A stretch of DNA of 64,000 nucleotides from Shinella sp. CPCC 101442 (GTDB lineage Bacteria > Pseudomonadota > Alphaproteobacteria > Rhizobiales > Rhizobiaceae), in NCBI RefSeq assembly GCF_024704725.1, contig NZ_JALIQS010000004.1:471725-535724 (forward strand), read 5' to 3'. The notes under the pieces were generated by a model. That model did no database searches. It was not told the origin of the DNA and was given only the letters and a program-made list of their open reading frames with translations. This document shows positions 1 to 6,952 of the stretch, piece after piece. The translations under genes were made by a program, and so were the position numbers. How positions within the stretch are numbered: the stretch's first letter is position 1; every line of letters begins with the position of its first letter.

Positions 1-1
1 G

Positions 2-247
2 GGAGACGCTCGATTTCGAGGCAATCGGATAGGGCCATGCCTTCTGCATAATGCAGTGCTTGCCGGTCGTCGTCGGCTGGAGGCCGTTGAGCTGGACGAT
101 CAAGCGATAGCTTTTTACGAGGCCTGCGGGTGGAGGAGGGCAGGAGCGAGCTTTGAGGATGTCGGTTGCGCGGGTCGAAACTTTCCGGATGGAGAAGTAG
201 CGCCGTTTCCAGCGCTACAGTTCGCTTTTGCGATCGTATGCGGAGCC
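2..247 (+). pseudogene. GNAT N-acetyltransferase C-terminal remnant (partial)
   Basis: The forward frame entering from the left edge reads like the end of a GNAT acetyltransferase. A motif-A-like segment RGNRIGPCLL is followed about 25 residues later by AIAFYEACGWRRAG, which matches the usual A..FYE.xGW...G of motif B. The acetyl-CoA loop is degenerate: RGNRIG where RGxGIG is usual. No stop occurs where the family normally ends, and the frame runs on to 544, antiparallel inside the RTX gene. A frameshift or loss of the native C-terminus is therefore likely. The gene start lies outside the window, so decay is an inference; an intact protein with a changed tail is the alternative. Confidence 0.4.
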
Positions 248-3190
248 TTACAGCAGGAAATCAGCTTTTGTCAGTTTAAGAGCGTCGTCAAAGTGGAGGA
301 CGAAGTTTGCCTTCCCATTTCCATCGGTATCGCCGTAGATATAAGTGTCCGATGCCTTCTTCTCGTAGCGAAGCTCGCCCGCCTTGTCGTGGAATCCGTC
401 GGACTTGATGAACGTGAAAGCCTGATTTCCGCCCTTCCTCGTGTTGGCGTCGATCGCAGAGAGGTCGATGATGTCCTTCTGCGATTGCGAGAAGTCGAAG
501 ATCGTATCGGTTGCTGTTTTGGAGGTGTTCAAATTGGTCTTTGATTTGAACACAAAGGTGTCTTTGCCGCTGCCGCCATAGAGATCGTCGGCCCCACTGC
601 CTCCGTATAGCGTGTCGTTACCCTTGTACCCCTTGAGCTTGTCGTTGCCGCCTCCGCCGGAAAGCGTGTTGATGCCAGCGTTGCCGAGGATGGTATTGTT
701 CAGGGTATTCCCCGTGCCATTGATCTTGCTGCTACCCGTCAGCGTCAGGTTTTCGACATTGGCGGCAAGGGCGAAGGAAACTGAAGCCTTGACGAGATCG
801 GCGCCCTCGCCCGCTTTTTCGACCACTTCGTCCTTGACGCTGCCGATCACATACGTGTCGTTGCCCTTGCCGCCGATCATTCGATCTGCGCCCGCCTTAC
901 CGTCGAGCGTGTTGTCGGCTCTATTGCCGGTCAGGATATTGGCGGAGCCGTTTCCGGTGCCGCTGATTGCAGTGCCGGTTAATCTCAAATTCTCGACATT
1001 GGAGACGAGTGTATAGCTGAGCGAGGATTTGACCAGATCAGTGCCTTCGCCCGCCCGCTCCACGACAGTGTCTCCGGTATGATCAACCACATAGGTATCG
1101 TCGCCCGCGCCGCCGCGCATTTTGTCGGCGCCGGTCTTGCCATCGAGCGTGTCCTTGCCGGCATAACCGTAGAGTATGTCGTCGTGGGTGCTGCCGTTCA
1201 ATACGTCGTTGCCCGAGGTTCCCTTGAAGATGTCCGGAGAAATACCGTTGACCGTCATCGTCACATAGGCCGTCTTGGTGCCGCCGTTGCCATCCGAGAC
1301 GGTGTAGCGGATGAGGACCGTGCGTGTTTCGCCAGCTGCGATATTCTGGTTCGGCGCGGTCGTCGGGTCGTAGAGGAGCCTGCCGTCGTCATCGATGAAA
1401 ACGGAGCCGAAACCGGTACGGACCGAGGCGGCAGTGACAGCCAGTGTGTCGCCAACATCCACGTCTTGTGCGGTGGAGAGCACGTCGATGAGAACCGACG
1501 CGTTCTCGAAGGTCGATACGGTCGTGTTCACCGGTATGGTCGGGGTATCGTTGGTGTTGGTGACGGTTAGCGTGAAGGTGGAGCTGGCCGATAGGCCGCC
1601 TGCGTCGGTTGCCGTCACCACGACGCTGATCTCGCCGACATCACCGTTGGCAGGCGTGCCCCAGAAGGTGCGGGTCGCGGGATCGAAGGTCAGCCAGCCC
1701 GGCAGCGCATCTCCGTCTTCGAGCGTGGCGCTGTAGGTCAGCGTGTCGAGCGTGTTTGCATCGGCAAAGGTAGAGGCCGGAACGGTGAACGAGAACGATT
1801 TGTCTTCGGTTGCCGGCTGGTCGGCAATGCGACTCTCAACCGTCGGACCGTCGTTCAGCCAAAACGTGCGCTGATAGACACCCAATTGGCTCCCGTCCTG
1901 ACGATTGGACGTCCAAGTGACGACCCAGCCGCCGTTCGACAGTGCTGTGATTCGCGGATCGTACTGAATACCCGCCGTATAGGAATTAACCTGCGTTTCA
2001 CTGCCGTGCGGTGTGCCGTCGGCTTGGTAGGCCTGCTGGTAAACGCCGGAGCCGGATCCGTCCTGACCATAGGACACCCATGTAACGACCCATCCGCCGT
2101 CCGACAGTGCTGTGATCTGCGGATCGGCCTGATTGTGCGTTGTATAGGAATTAACCTGCGTTTCACCGCCTTGCGGCGAGCCGTCGGCTTGGTAGGCCTG
2201 CTGGTAAACGCCATAGCCGGATCCGTCCTGACCATTGGACGTCCAAGTGACGACCCAGCCGCCGTCCGACAGTGCTGTGATCCGCGGACGGTACTGATTA
2301 CCGGACGTATAGGAATTGACCTGCGTTTCGCAGCCTTGCGGTGTGCCGTCGGCGTGGTAGGCCTGCTGGTAAACGCCATAGCCGGATCCGTCCTGACCAT
2401 TGGATTCCCATGTAACGACCCATCCGCCGTCCGACAGTGCTGTGATCTCCGGGTGATACTGACCACTGAACGCAGGGGAGTTAACCCGCGTTTCACCGCC
2501 TTGCGGTGTGCCGTCGGCGTGGTAGGCCTGCTGGTAAACGCCGGAGCCGGATCCGTCCTGACCGATGGACACCCATGTAACGACCCAGCCGCCGTCCGAC
2601 AGTGCTGTGATCCGCGGATCGTACTGATCACCGGACGTATAGGAATTAACCTGCGTTTCACCGCCTTGCGGTGTGCCATCGGCTTGGTAGGCCTGCTGGT
2701 AAACGCCAGAGCTGGGTCCGTCCTGACCGATGGACACCCATGTAACGACCCATCCGCCGTCCGACAGTGCTGTGATCTGCGGATCGTACTGACTATACAG
2801 CGTATAAGAATTAACCTGCGTTTCGCTGCCTCGCGGTGTGCCGTCGGCGTGGTAGGCCTGCTGGTAAACGCCAGGGCCGGATCCGTCCTGGCTGGATCCT
2901 TCCAGGCCGGCGTCCACCCATGTAACGACCCATCCGCCGTCCGACAGTGCTGTGATCCGCGGACGGTACTGATTACCGGACGTATAGGAATTGACCTGCG
3001 TTTCACTGCCTTGCGGTGTGCCGTCGGCTTGGTAGGCCTGCTGATAGACACCCCAGCTGGGTCCGTCCGGAACATTGGACATCCACGCAACAACCCAGCC
3101 GCCGTCCGACAGTGCTGTGATTCGCGGGCTGGACTGCTCAGACACTGTATAGGAATTGACTCGGGTCTCTAGCCCGCTTGCGATTGCCAT
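248..3190 (-). CDS. RTX / cadherin-like secreted calcium-binding repeat protein
   Basis: A 980-residue protein, probably exported by a type I system in one step, since there is no N-terminal signal peptide. Residues about 8-444 hold eight tandem repeats, each with the core ITALSDGGWVVTW and GVYQQAY. Residues about 455-545 form a cadherin/Ig-like module (SFTVPASTFADA, GWLTFDPATRTFWGTP). A second VCBS-like module follows to about 650. RTX nonapeptides then run from SGNDVLNG to GGSGADDLYGGSGKDTFVF and should bind calcium. The C-terminal 80 residues (DTIFDFSQSQKDIIDLSAI) resemble the serralysin-type end that carries the type I secretion signal. No HlyB/HlyD/TolC genes are in the window. An adhesin or surface-layer role is plausible but inferred; no enzymatic domain is visible. 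Confidence 0.85.
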   Translation of the reverse strand: MAIASGLETRVNSYTVSEQSSPRITALSDGGWVVAWMSNVPDGPSWGVYQQAYQADGTPQGSETQVNSYTSGNQYRPRITALSDGGWVVTWVDAGLEGSSQDGSGPGVYQQAYHADGTPRGSETQVNSYTLYSQYDPQITALSDGGWVVTWVSIGQDGPSSGVYQQAYQADGTPQGGETQVNSYTSGDQYDPRITALSDGGWVVTWVSIGQDGSGSGVYQQAYHADGTPQGGETRVNSPAFSGQYHPEITALSDGGWVVTWESNGQDGSGYGVYQQAYHADGTPQGCETQVNSYTSGNQYRPRITALSDGGWVVTWTSNGQDGSGYGVYQQAYQADGSPQGGETQVNSYTTHNQADPQITALSDGGWVVTWVSYGQDGSGSGVYQQAYQADGTPHGSETQVNSYTAGIQYDPRITALSNGGWVVTWTSNRQDGSQLGVYQRTFWLNDGPTVESRIADQPATEDKSFSFTVPASTFADANTLDTLTYSATLEDGDALPGWLTFDPATRTFWGTPANGDVGEISVVVTATDAGGLSASSTFTLTVTNTNDTPTIPVNTTVSTFENASVLIDVLSTAQDVDVGDTLAVTAASVRTGFGSVFIDDDGRLLYDPTTAPNQNIAAGETRTVLIRYTVSDGNGGTKTAYVTMTVNGISPDIFKGTSGNDVLNGSTHDDILYGYAGKDTLDGKTGADKMRGGAGDDTYVVDHTGDTVVERAGEGTDLVKSSLSYTLVSNVENLRLTGTAISGTGNGSANILTGNRADNTLDGKAGADRMIGGKGNDTYVIGSVKDEVVEKAGEGADLVKASVSFALAANVENLTLTGSSKINGTGNTLNNTILGNAGINTLSGGGGNDKLKGYKGNDTLYGGSGADDLYGGSGKDTFVFKSKTNLNTSKTATDTIFDFSQSQKDIIDLSAIDANTRKGGNQAFTFIKSDGFHDKAGELRYEKKASDTYIYGDTDGNGKANFVLHFDDALKLTKADFLL
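1859..3169 (-). repeat. Eight tandem 165-bp coding repeats in the RTX protein
   Basis: Seven units are complete and the eighth is shortened at its end. Six of the seven complete units are exactly 55 codons; the second has a five-codon insertion. Most units differ at only a few positions, and whole stretches such as the codons for ITALSDGGWVVTW are nearly identical in DNA. Because the unit length is a multiple of three, spurious open frames of more than 400 codons also run through the array in other frames on both strands. Such uniform repeats point to recent amplification or gene conversion. Confidence 0.9.
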
Positions 3191-3290
3191 CGCGGCTCCC
3201 CCTGAATGAAACCCGATGTCATGCGTGACTGCGGGGTCTTGTGTCTAATGCCTCATGACGAGCATTCTTCCAGCTTTCGCTTTGCAAGCA

Positions 3291-3518
3291 TCACTCAATG
3301 ACGTGGCAGGAAATCAAAAGCAAAGCGGAAGCACAGCCATATAGTAATCGCCCATTCTTCTTCCCTTTCCATACTGCAATCTCTTCTTTGCAGAAAGTAC
3401 CCGACGCGATTTTCTTCGCCTCTTCCCATTTGGTGTGTTCCCAAAAAACGCGACGACCCGCATCGATCTGGCGGACGAGGAAATCAAGCGAGTAGAGGCC
3501 GCCTGCTGTTTCTGGCAT
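3291..3518 (-). CDS. Small hypothetical protein, doubtful
   Basis: A 75-codon frame in the gap of about 440 bases between the RTX gene and the tRNA gene. The product is lysine- and tryptophan-rich in the middle (FWEHTKWEEAKKIASGTF) and ends in a short hydrophobic stretch. I do not recognise it, and no convincing ribosome-binding site precedes its start. Base composition here is more AT-rich than in neighbouring genes. The rest of the gap shows nothing else that I can support. It may be a chance frame or a fragment of a lost gene. Confidence 0.2.
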   Translation of the reverse strand: MPETAGGLYSLDFLVRQIDAGRRVFWEHTKWEEAKKIASGTFCKEEIAVWKGKKNGRLLYGCASALLLISCHVIE

Positions 3519-3627
3519 TCACGACAGGTGTCCTGAAAGAGTGACTATCGCTTGAAGCCGCCCGCACACGCCTCCGCCTTGACTCACTCGGCGAACTGTT
3601 GAATGACTGCGGCCTCGGCGCTGCGCT

Positions 3628-3701
3628 GCGGGTATGATGTAATGGTAGCCTGTCAGCTTCCCAAGCTGAACGCGCGGGTTCGATTCCCGCTACCCGCTCC
3701 A
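3628..3701 (+). tRNA. tRNA-Gly (anticodon CCC)
   Basis: The acceptor arm GCGGGTA pairs with TACCCGC, followed by discriminator T and an encoded CCA. The anticodon arm is TCAGC-TTCCCAA-GCTGA, giving anticodon CCC, which reads the glycine codon GGG. The T arm GCGGG-TTCGATT-CCCGC is perfect. The D-loop contains AATGGTA. Length is 74 nt with CCA. The gene faces the degraded IS/pseI region immediately downstream, and tRNA 3' ends are common integration sites. No second copy of the 3' end (a possible att site) was seen in this window. Confidence 0.96.
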
Positions 3702-3833
3702 ACCGGTTCAAGGTGTTTGGCCGTATTCTCTGTTCTTTTCTGGTGTGGGCGTCCGGTGAGCCGGTTTTGGTTGAGTGCGGATTTGGCGCAAGTTACGATA
3801 CAGATGATTCATTTGTGACGTAACGGGCGAGGT

Positions 3834-4019
3834 ATGAATGGCGAGGTTGATATCCTTGCGGGTGCCAAGCGATAGCGCCGATGGTCCACGGAACTGAAGC
3901 TTTTTGTATTGCAAGAAGCGTTCCGCGCGGAAGGTGGCGTTTCGGATGTAGCGCGCCGGCACGACGTTCTTCCGCAGCAGATTTACGCCTGGCGAAAGAA
4001 GCTCTTGCCCCCGAATTGA
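3834..4019 (+). pseudogene. IS66 orf1 (TnpA) remnant with in-frame stop
   Basis: From ATG 3834 the frame reads a short leader, hits TAG at 3873-3875, then continues as RRWSTELKLFVLQEAF and SDVARRHDVLPQQIYAWRKK up to TGA at 4017-4019. The RRWS start, the ARRH helix-turn-helix and the QQIYAWRKK end are typical of the small DNA-binding OrfA of IS66-type elements. The internal stop and the absence of orfB next to it mark it as inactive. Its strand is opposite to the TnpC remnant that follows, so the two are not one collinear element. Confidence 0.7.
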
Positions 4020-4040
4020 AATCTTCAGAGACCGCATCGT

Positions 4041-4815
4041 TCATACGGCAGCGTCCAGCGAACGCATTTCGCGTGATCGAGCGACCGCCGCAATATGTGC
4101 CCTGATCAGCAGGAAGAGCGGCGCAAGCAGAACGGACACGCGGCCGACCCAGTCCGTCATGATGGAGCGGGAGATGTCTATTCCCAGCCGGTCGTACATC
4201 TCGGATAGGCGGCAGAGCGGGATGTGATCGTCGGATTTGGCGGCCATGATATGCGCCAGGCAACCCCGGTCCCGGCTTGCCGCGCTCGATCGGCAGGATC
4301 GGCATTGCGCCTGCCGCTGTCGCATCGCAGTCACTGTAGATCATGCGTTTTTCAACATGGCGGACAATCTTGACGGGCACCGGCACGTGCCCCATCACCT
4401 GGGCCATCTTGTCAGCCGGCTTCAGGAACGATGTGCCACCACAGGTCGGATAAGTGCAAGGCGCCGCATAGACCCGCTCTTCGGTTGGAGGACTATCGGG
4501 CAATGGTTTGCGCTTCGGCTTGTCCGATGCGTCGTCCAACTCCGGCAAAGGAGCTTTCCTGGAGCGCATCTCAGCCTCGGTGCGGGAGGCCTCGATCTCC
4601 TCCGGCATCAGTTCAAATTGCTCGATCTTCCAGTCGATCTTTTCCGAAGAAGCGCCGTGCTGCCGATGTCGGAGCAGTTCCAGTTGCGCGCGCAGGAGCC
4701 CTAGAATGGAGTCGCGCTTGTTGACTTCTGCTTCCTGGCCCTCATGTTGCGCGACAAGCGCGCAAAACAGATAGCTCATCCTGACTGTCCAGCGGTGTTG
4801 TTTCAATACCCGCAT
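4041..4815 (-). pseudogene. IS66-family transposase (TnpC) remnant, frameshifted and truncated
   Basis: Read on the minus strand, the N-terminal part has the IS66 TnpC signature: a leucine-rich coiled coil with the SSEKIDWKIEQFEL motif, then a CxxxxCGG zinc-binding-like segment (APCTYPTCGGTSF) and a conserved stretch ending LPIERGKPGPG. Near 4270 the homology jumps to another minus frame (LAHIMAAKSDDHIPLCRLSE, then TDWVGRVSVLLAPL), so there is a frameshift. Homology ends around the position expected before the first catalytic aspartate. The whole DDE core is therefore absent and the copy cannot transpose. Confidence 0.75.
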
Positions 4816-4959
4816 GCATAGCCGATTTGCGTCCGAAGACTACGTGTTTAGTCCCGGAGTGTAATGGCTTATTGTTGCCGCGATCACAGGGGGAAGCCCT
4901 ATGTATTTGATCCCACGGTTTGATGGTGCGATCCTGTCGAAGGACTGGAAGGTAGCGCT

Positions 4960-5294
4960 ATGGGACAAGTTCGTCATGGCAGCGCCACGACCACGCGCGC
5001 CGTTAGAGCAGCAATACAGCGATCGCAAGCTTCGCCCGCGCAGCTGAGCCGGGAACTGGGCATCAATCCCAAGACGGTGGCAAAGTGGCGGAAATGTGCA
5101 ACGGTCGAGGATATGAAGACCGGGCCAACGGAACCGCGCTCGACGGTTCTGACGCGGGCCGAGGAAACGACGGTCGTTGCGTTCCGGCGGCACATGTTGC
5201 TGCCGCTGGATGACTGCCTCTACGCGTTGCAGCCGTCGATCCCGCATCTGACACGCTCTACGCCGCACCGTTGGCTGCAACGACATAGAATCTC
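4960..5294 (+). pseudogene. IS481-family transposase N-terminal fragment
   Basis: From ATG 4960 the product begins MGQVRHGSATTT and contains SRELGINPKTVAKWRK, a helix-turn-helix, then RRHMLLPLDDCLYALQPSIP. I recognise this as the N-terminal third of IS481-type transposases. Homology stops around RHRIS (about residue 112). After that the frame runs into unrelated sequence that in another frame encodes the pseI remnant. The DDE catalytic domain is missing. The break point lies within a few bases of the start of pseI homology, so a deletion or end of insertion is likely there. Confidence 0.75.
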
Positions 5295-5297
5295 TTG

Positions 5298-5832
5298 GCG
5301 GCTGTCGTGCTTCCGCGTCCAGGATACCCGGCACCGGCGGAAGACTACAATCTCGCCATGATACCCGACATGATCCGCCGGTTCGGCTTGGGCACCGGTC
5401 TTTCCGATCATATGCTGGACAACACGACGGCAACCGCCAGCGTGGCGCTGGGCGCTTGCGTGATCGGAAAAGCATTTCACGATAGACCGGTCTCACGGCG
5501 GGCTGGACGACAGTTTTTCGTTGGAACCGGCGGAATTCACCGCGCTTTGTCAGGGAGCGAAGACTGTCTGGCATACGCTCGGCCGTGTAGATTGCGGACG
5601 CAAGTCGAGCGAGATGGGCAACGTCAAATTCAGGCGGTCACTCTATTTCGTAAGGGATCTGAAGGTGGGGGACATCGTGACGCCTGACGCCGTCAGAAGC
5701 GTGGGGCCGGATGCGGGCTTGCCCCCCAAGCACCATTCCGCCGTCGTGGGCAATCCTGTCGCGATTACCGTCTCCGCCGACACGCCGGCATCCTGGCAAG
5801 TCCTCGGGATCGAGCCGCGTTCAACGGCCTGA
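5298..5832 (+). pseudogene. PseI/NeuB-family sugar-acid synthase, C-terminal half, frameshifted
   Basis: The first frame gives YPAPAEDYNLAMIPDM, GLSDHMLDNTTATASVALGA and CVIGK, matching the end of the NeuB TIM barrel that condenses PEP with an N-acetyl sugar. At about 5478-5483 homology passes to another frame reading IDRSHGGLDDSFSLEPAEF. This continues as KFRRSLYFVRDLKVGDIVTP into the C-terminal antifreeze-like SAF domain, ending SWQVLGIEPRSTA. The normal order is restored by one frameshift, and the N-terminal half is absent. The closest family is pseudaminic acid synthase (PseI), though legionaminate or sialate synthases cannot be excluded. No other genes for nonulosonic acid synthesis are in the window. 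Confidence 0.7.
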
Positions 5833-5907
5833 GCCGCCTCTGTTGCAATGCCGCGCAGGCCAACCTCCATATCCGGCAAGTTTCGGGTCAAATTTCCGGC
5901 GTTTTCG

Positions 5908-5943
5908 AAATAAAAACGTTTTTATTTTTCTTGAAAACGTTTT
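5908..5943 (+). promoter_or_regulatory. Two AAAACGTTTT palindromes, 21 bp centre to centre
   Basis: A perfect 20-bp palindrome occupies 5908-5927 around AAAACGTTTT. A second AAAACGTTTT lies at 5934-5943. The centres are 21 bp apart, two helical turns, so two dimers would sit on the same DNA face. The CG centre flanked by A and T tracts resembles operators of LacI/GalR-type regulators. The pair lies about 110 bp upstream of the binding-protein gene at 6055 and probably controls the transporter operon. No regulator gene of that family is in the window. Confidence 0.55.
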
Positions 5944-6054
5944 TATTCCTTGTTACGCTCCTTGCAGGATGGGGTGGAGCTTTTCGCGCGCTGCCCCAGG
6001 GATTTGTCGAGTGCCGGCCATTTGGGGGCGGTGCCGATGGTTGAGGAGGAAGAG

Positions 6055-6801
6055 ATGAGGAAATTCGTTGCGACTTTGGCGCTGGCCGTTCTTGCGGCCG
6101 GAGGCGTCCATGCGGCCGATCTTGGCGGCAAGCTGCTGAAGGTCGGGTCCGACACGACGTCGCCGCCGATGGAGAGTATCGACCCGGCAAGCGGGCAGAT
6201 CGTCGGCTTCGATGTCGATGTGGTCAATGCCATCTGCGCCAAGATCAACTGCCAGGCGGAATTCGTCACGACGGGCTGGGACGGCATCTTCGCTGCACTC
6301 GACCAGGGCAATTTCGATCTCGTTGCTTCCGGCGTCTCGATCACCGATGAGCGCAAGAAGGCGATGGATTTCTCCGAGCCCTACATCATCAACAGCCAGG
6401 CCGTGCTGACGCGCGCCGAAGACCAGGGCATCACGCTCGAAAAATTCAAGGCCGAGGGCAGGAGGCTTTCCGCCCAGGCCAATACGACGGATGCGCAGGT
6501 CGCCGAAGGCGTCGTCGGCAAGGAAAACGTCGCTGCCTATGACAGTTTCAGCGCTGCGATCATCGCGCTCAAGAACAAGGACGTCGATGGCGTCGTGATC
6601 AATGGCGCGAATGCCGCCGCCTATGAGCGGGAGTTCGCCGGCGAGCTCGTCGCCTCCATCAAGAATCTCGAATCCGATCCTCTCGGTCTCGTGTTTCGCA
6701 AGAGCGACGAGAATGTCGCGGCCTTCAACGAAGGGCTGAAGGCGATCAAGGACGACGGCACGCTCGACCAGATCATCGCCAAATACTGGGGCCTGAAGTA
6801 A
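6055..6801 (+). CDS. Polar amino-acid ABC transporter substrate-binding protein
   Basis: A 248-residue periplasmic binding protein of the HisJ/LAO type. A signal peptide (MRKFVATLALAVLAAGGVHA, cleavage after AHA-like sequence) is followed by the family opening LKVGSDTTSPPMES. The usual disulphide pair AICAKINC follows, then GWDGIFAALDQGNFDLVASG and the ITDERKKAMDFSEPY signature. It ends with the typical DQIIAKYWGLK. The start at 6055 is chosen because GAGGAGGAAGAG lies just upstream and a signal peptide begins there. It is first in a likely operon with the permease downstream. Specificity cannot be read from sequence. Confidence 0.9.
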   Translation: MRKFVATLALAVLAAGGVHAADLGGKLLKVGSDTTSPPMESIDPASGQIVGFDVDVVNAICAKINCQAEFVTTGWDGIFAALDQGNFDLVASGVSITDERKKAMDFSEPYIINSQAVLTRAEDQGITLEKFKAEGRRLSAQANTTDAQVAEGVVGKENVAAYDSFSAAIIALKNKDVDGVVINGANAAAYEREFAGELVASIKNLESDPLGLVFRKSDENVAAFNEGLKAIKDDGTLDQIIAKYWGLK

Positions 6802-6808
6802 GGTTCTT

Positions 6809-6839
6809 CCGCCGGAGGGGCCATAGGCGCTTCCGGCGG
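6809..6839 (+). terminator. Hairpin between binding-protein and permease genes (attenuator-like)
   Basis: CCGCCGGA (6809-6816) pairs perfectly with TCCGGCGG (6832-6839), followed by TTCTTTCC. It starts 8 nt after the stop of the binding-protein gene. Such a hairpin could protect the 3' end of the upstream message or stop part of the transcription. That would give more binding protein than permease, as is common in ABC operons. Confidence 0.5.
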
Positions 6840-6952
6840 TTCTTTCCAATCCCGAGATGGTTTCCGATGGCGCAGATTTTGCCCCGGAACGTGAAAAAGC
6901 AAGAAGAGGGCCTCGACGCCGCGTGGCGCGACGCCTTGCGCCGGAGGCCGGA

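Noticed and set aside
1859..3169. Possible CRISPR-like array because of regular repeats
   Set aside because: Units are 165 bp with no unique spacers, and all are in frame in one coding gene.
1855..3172. Two long open frames (412 and 428 codons) through the RTX repeat region in other frames, one on each strand
   Set aside because: They exist because the repeat unit is a multiple of three and free of stops in other frames. Their products are just repeated arginine-, cysteine- or proline-rich segments without ribosome-binding sites.
3484..3711. 75-codon minus-strand frame over the tRNA gene
   Set aside because: It includes the whole tRNA-Gly gene in antisense and has no family features.
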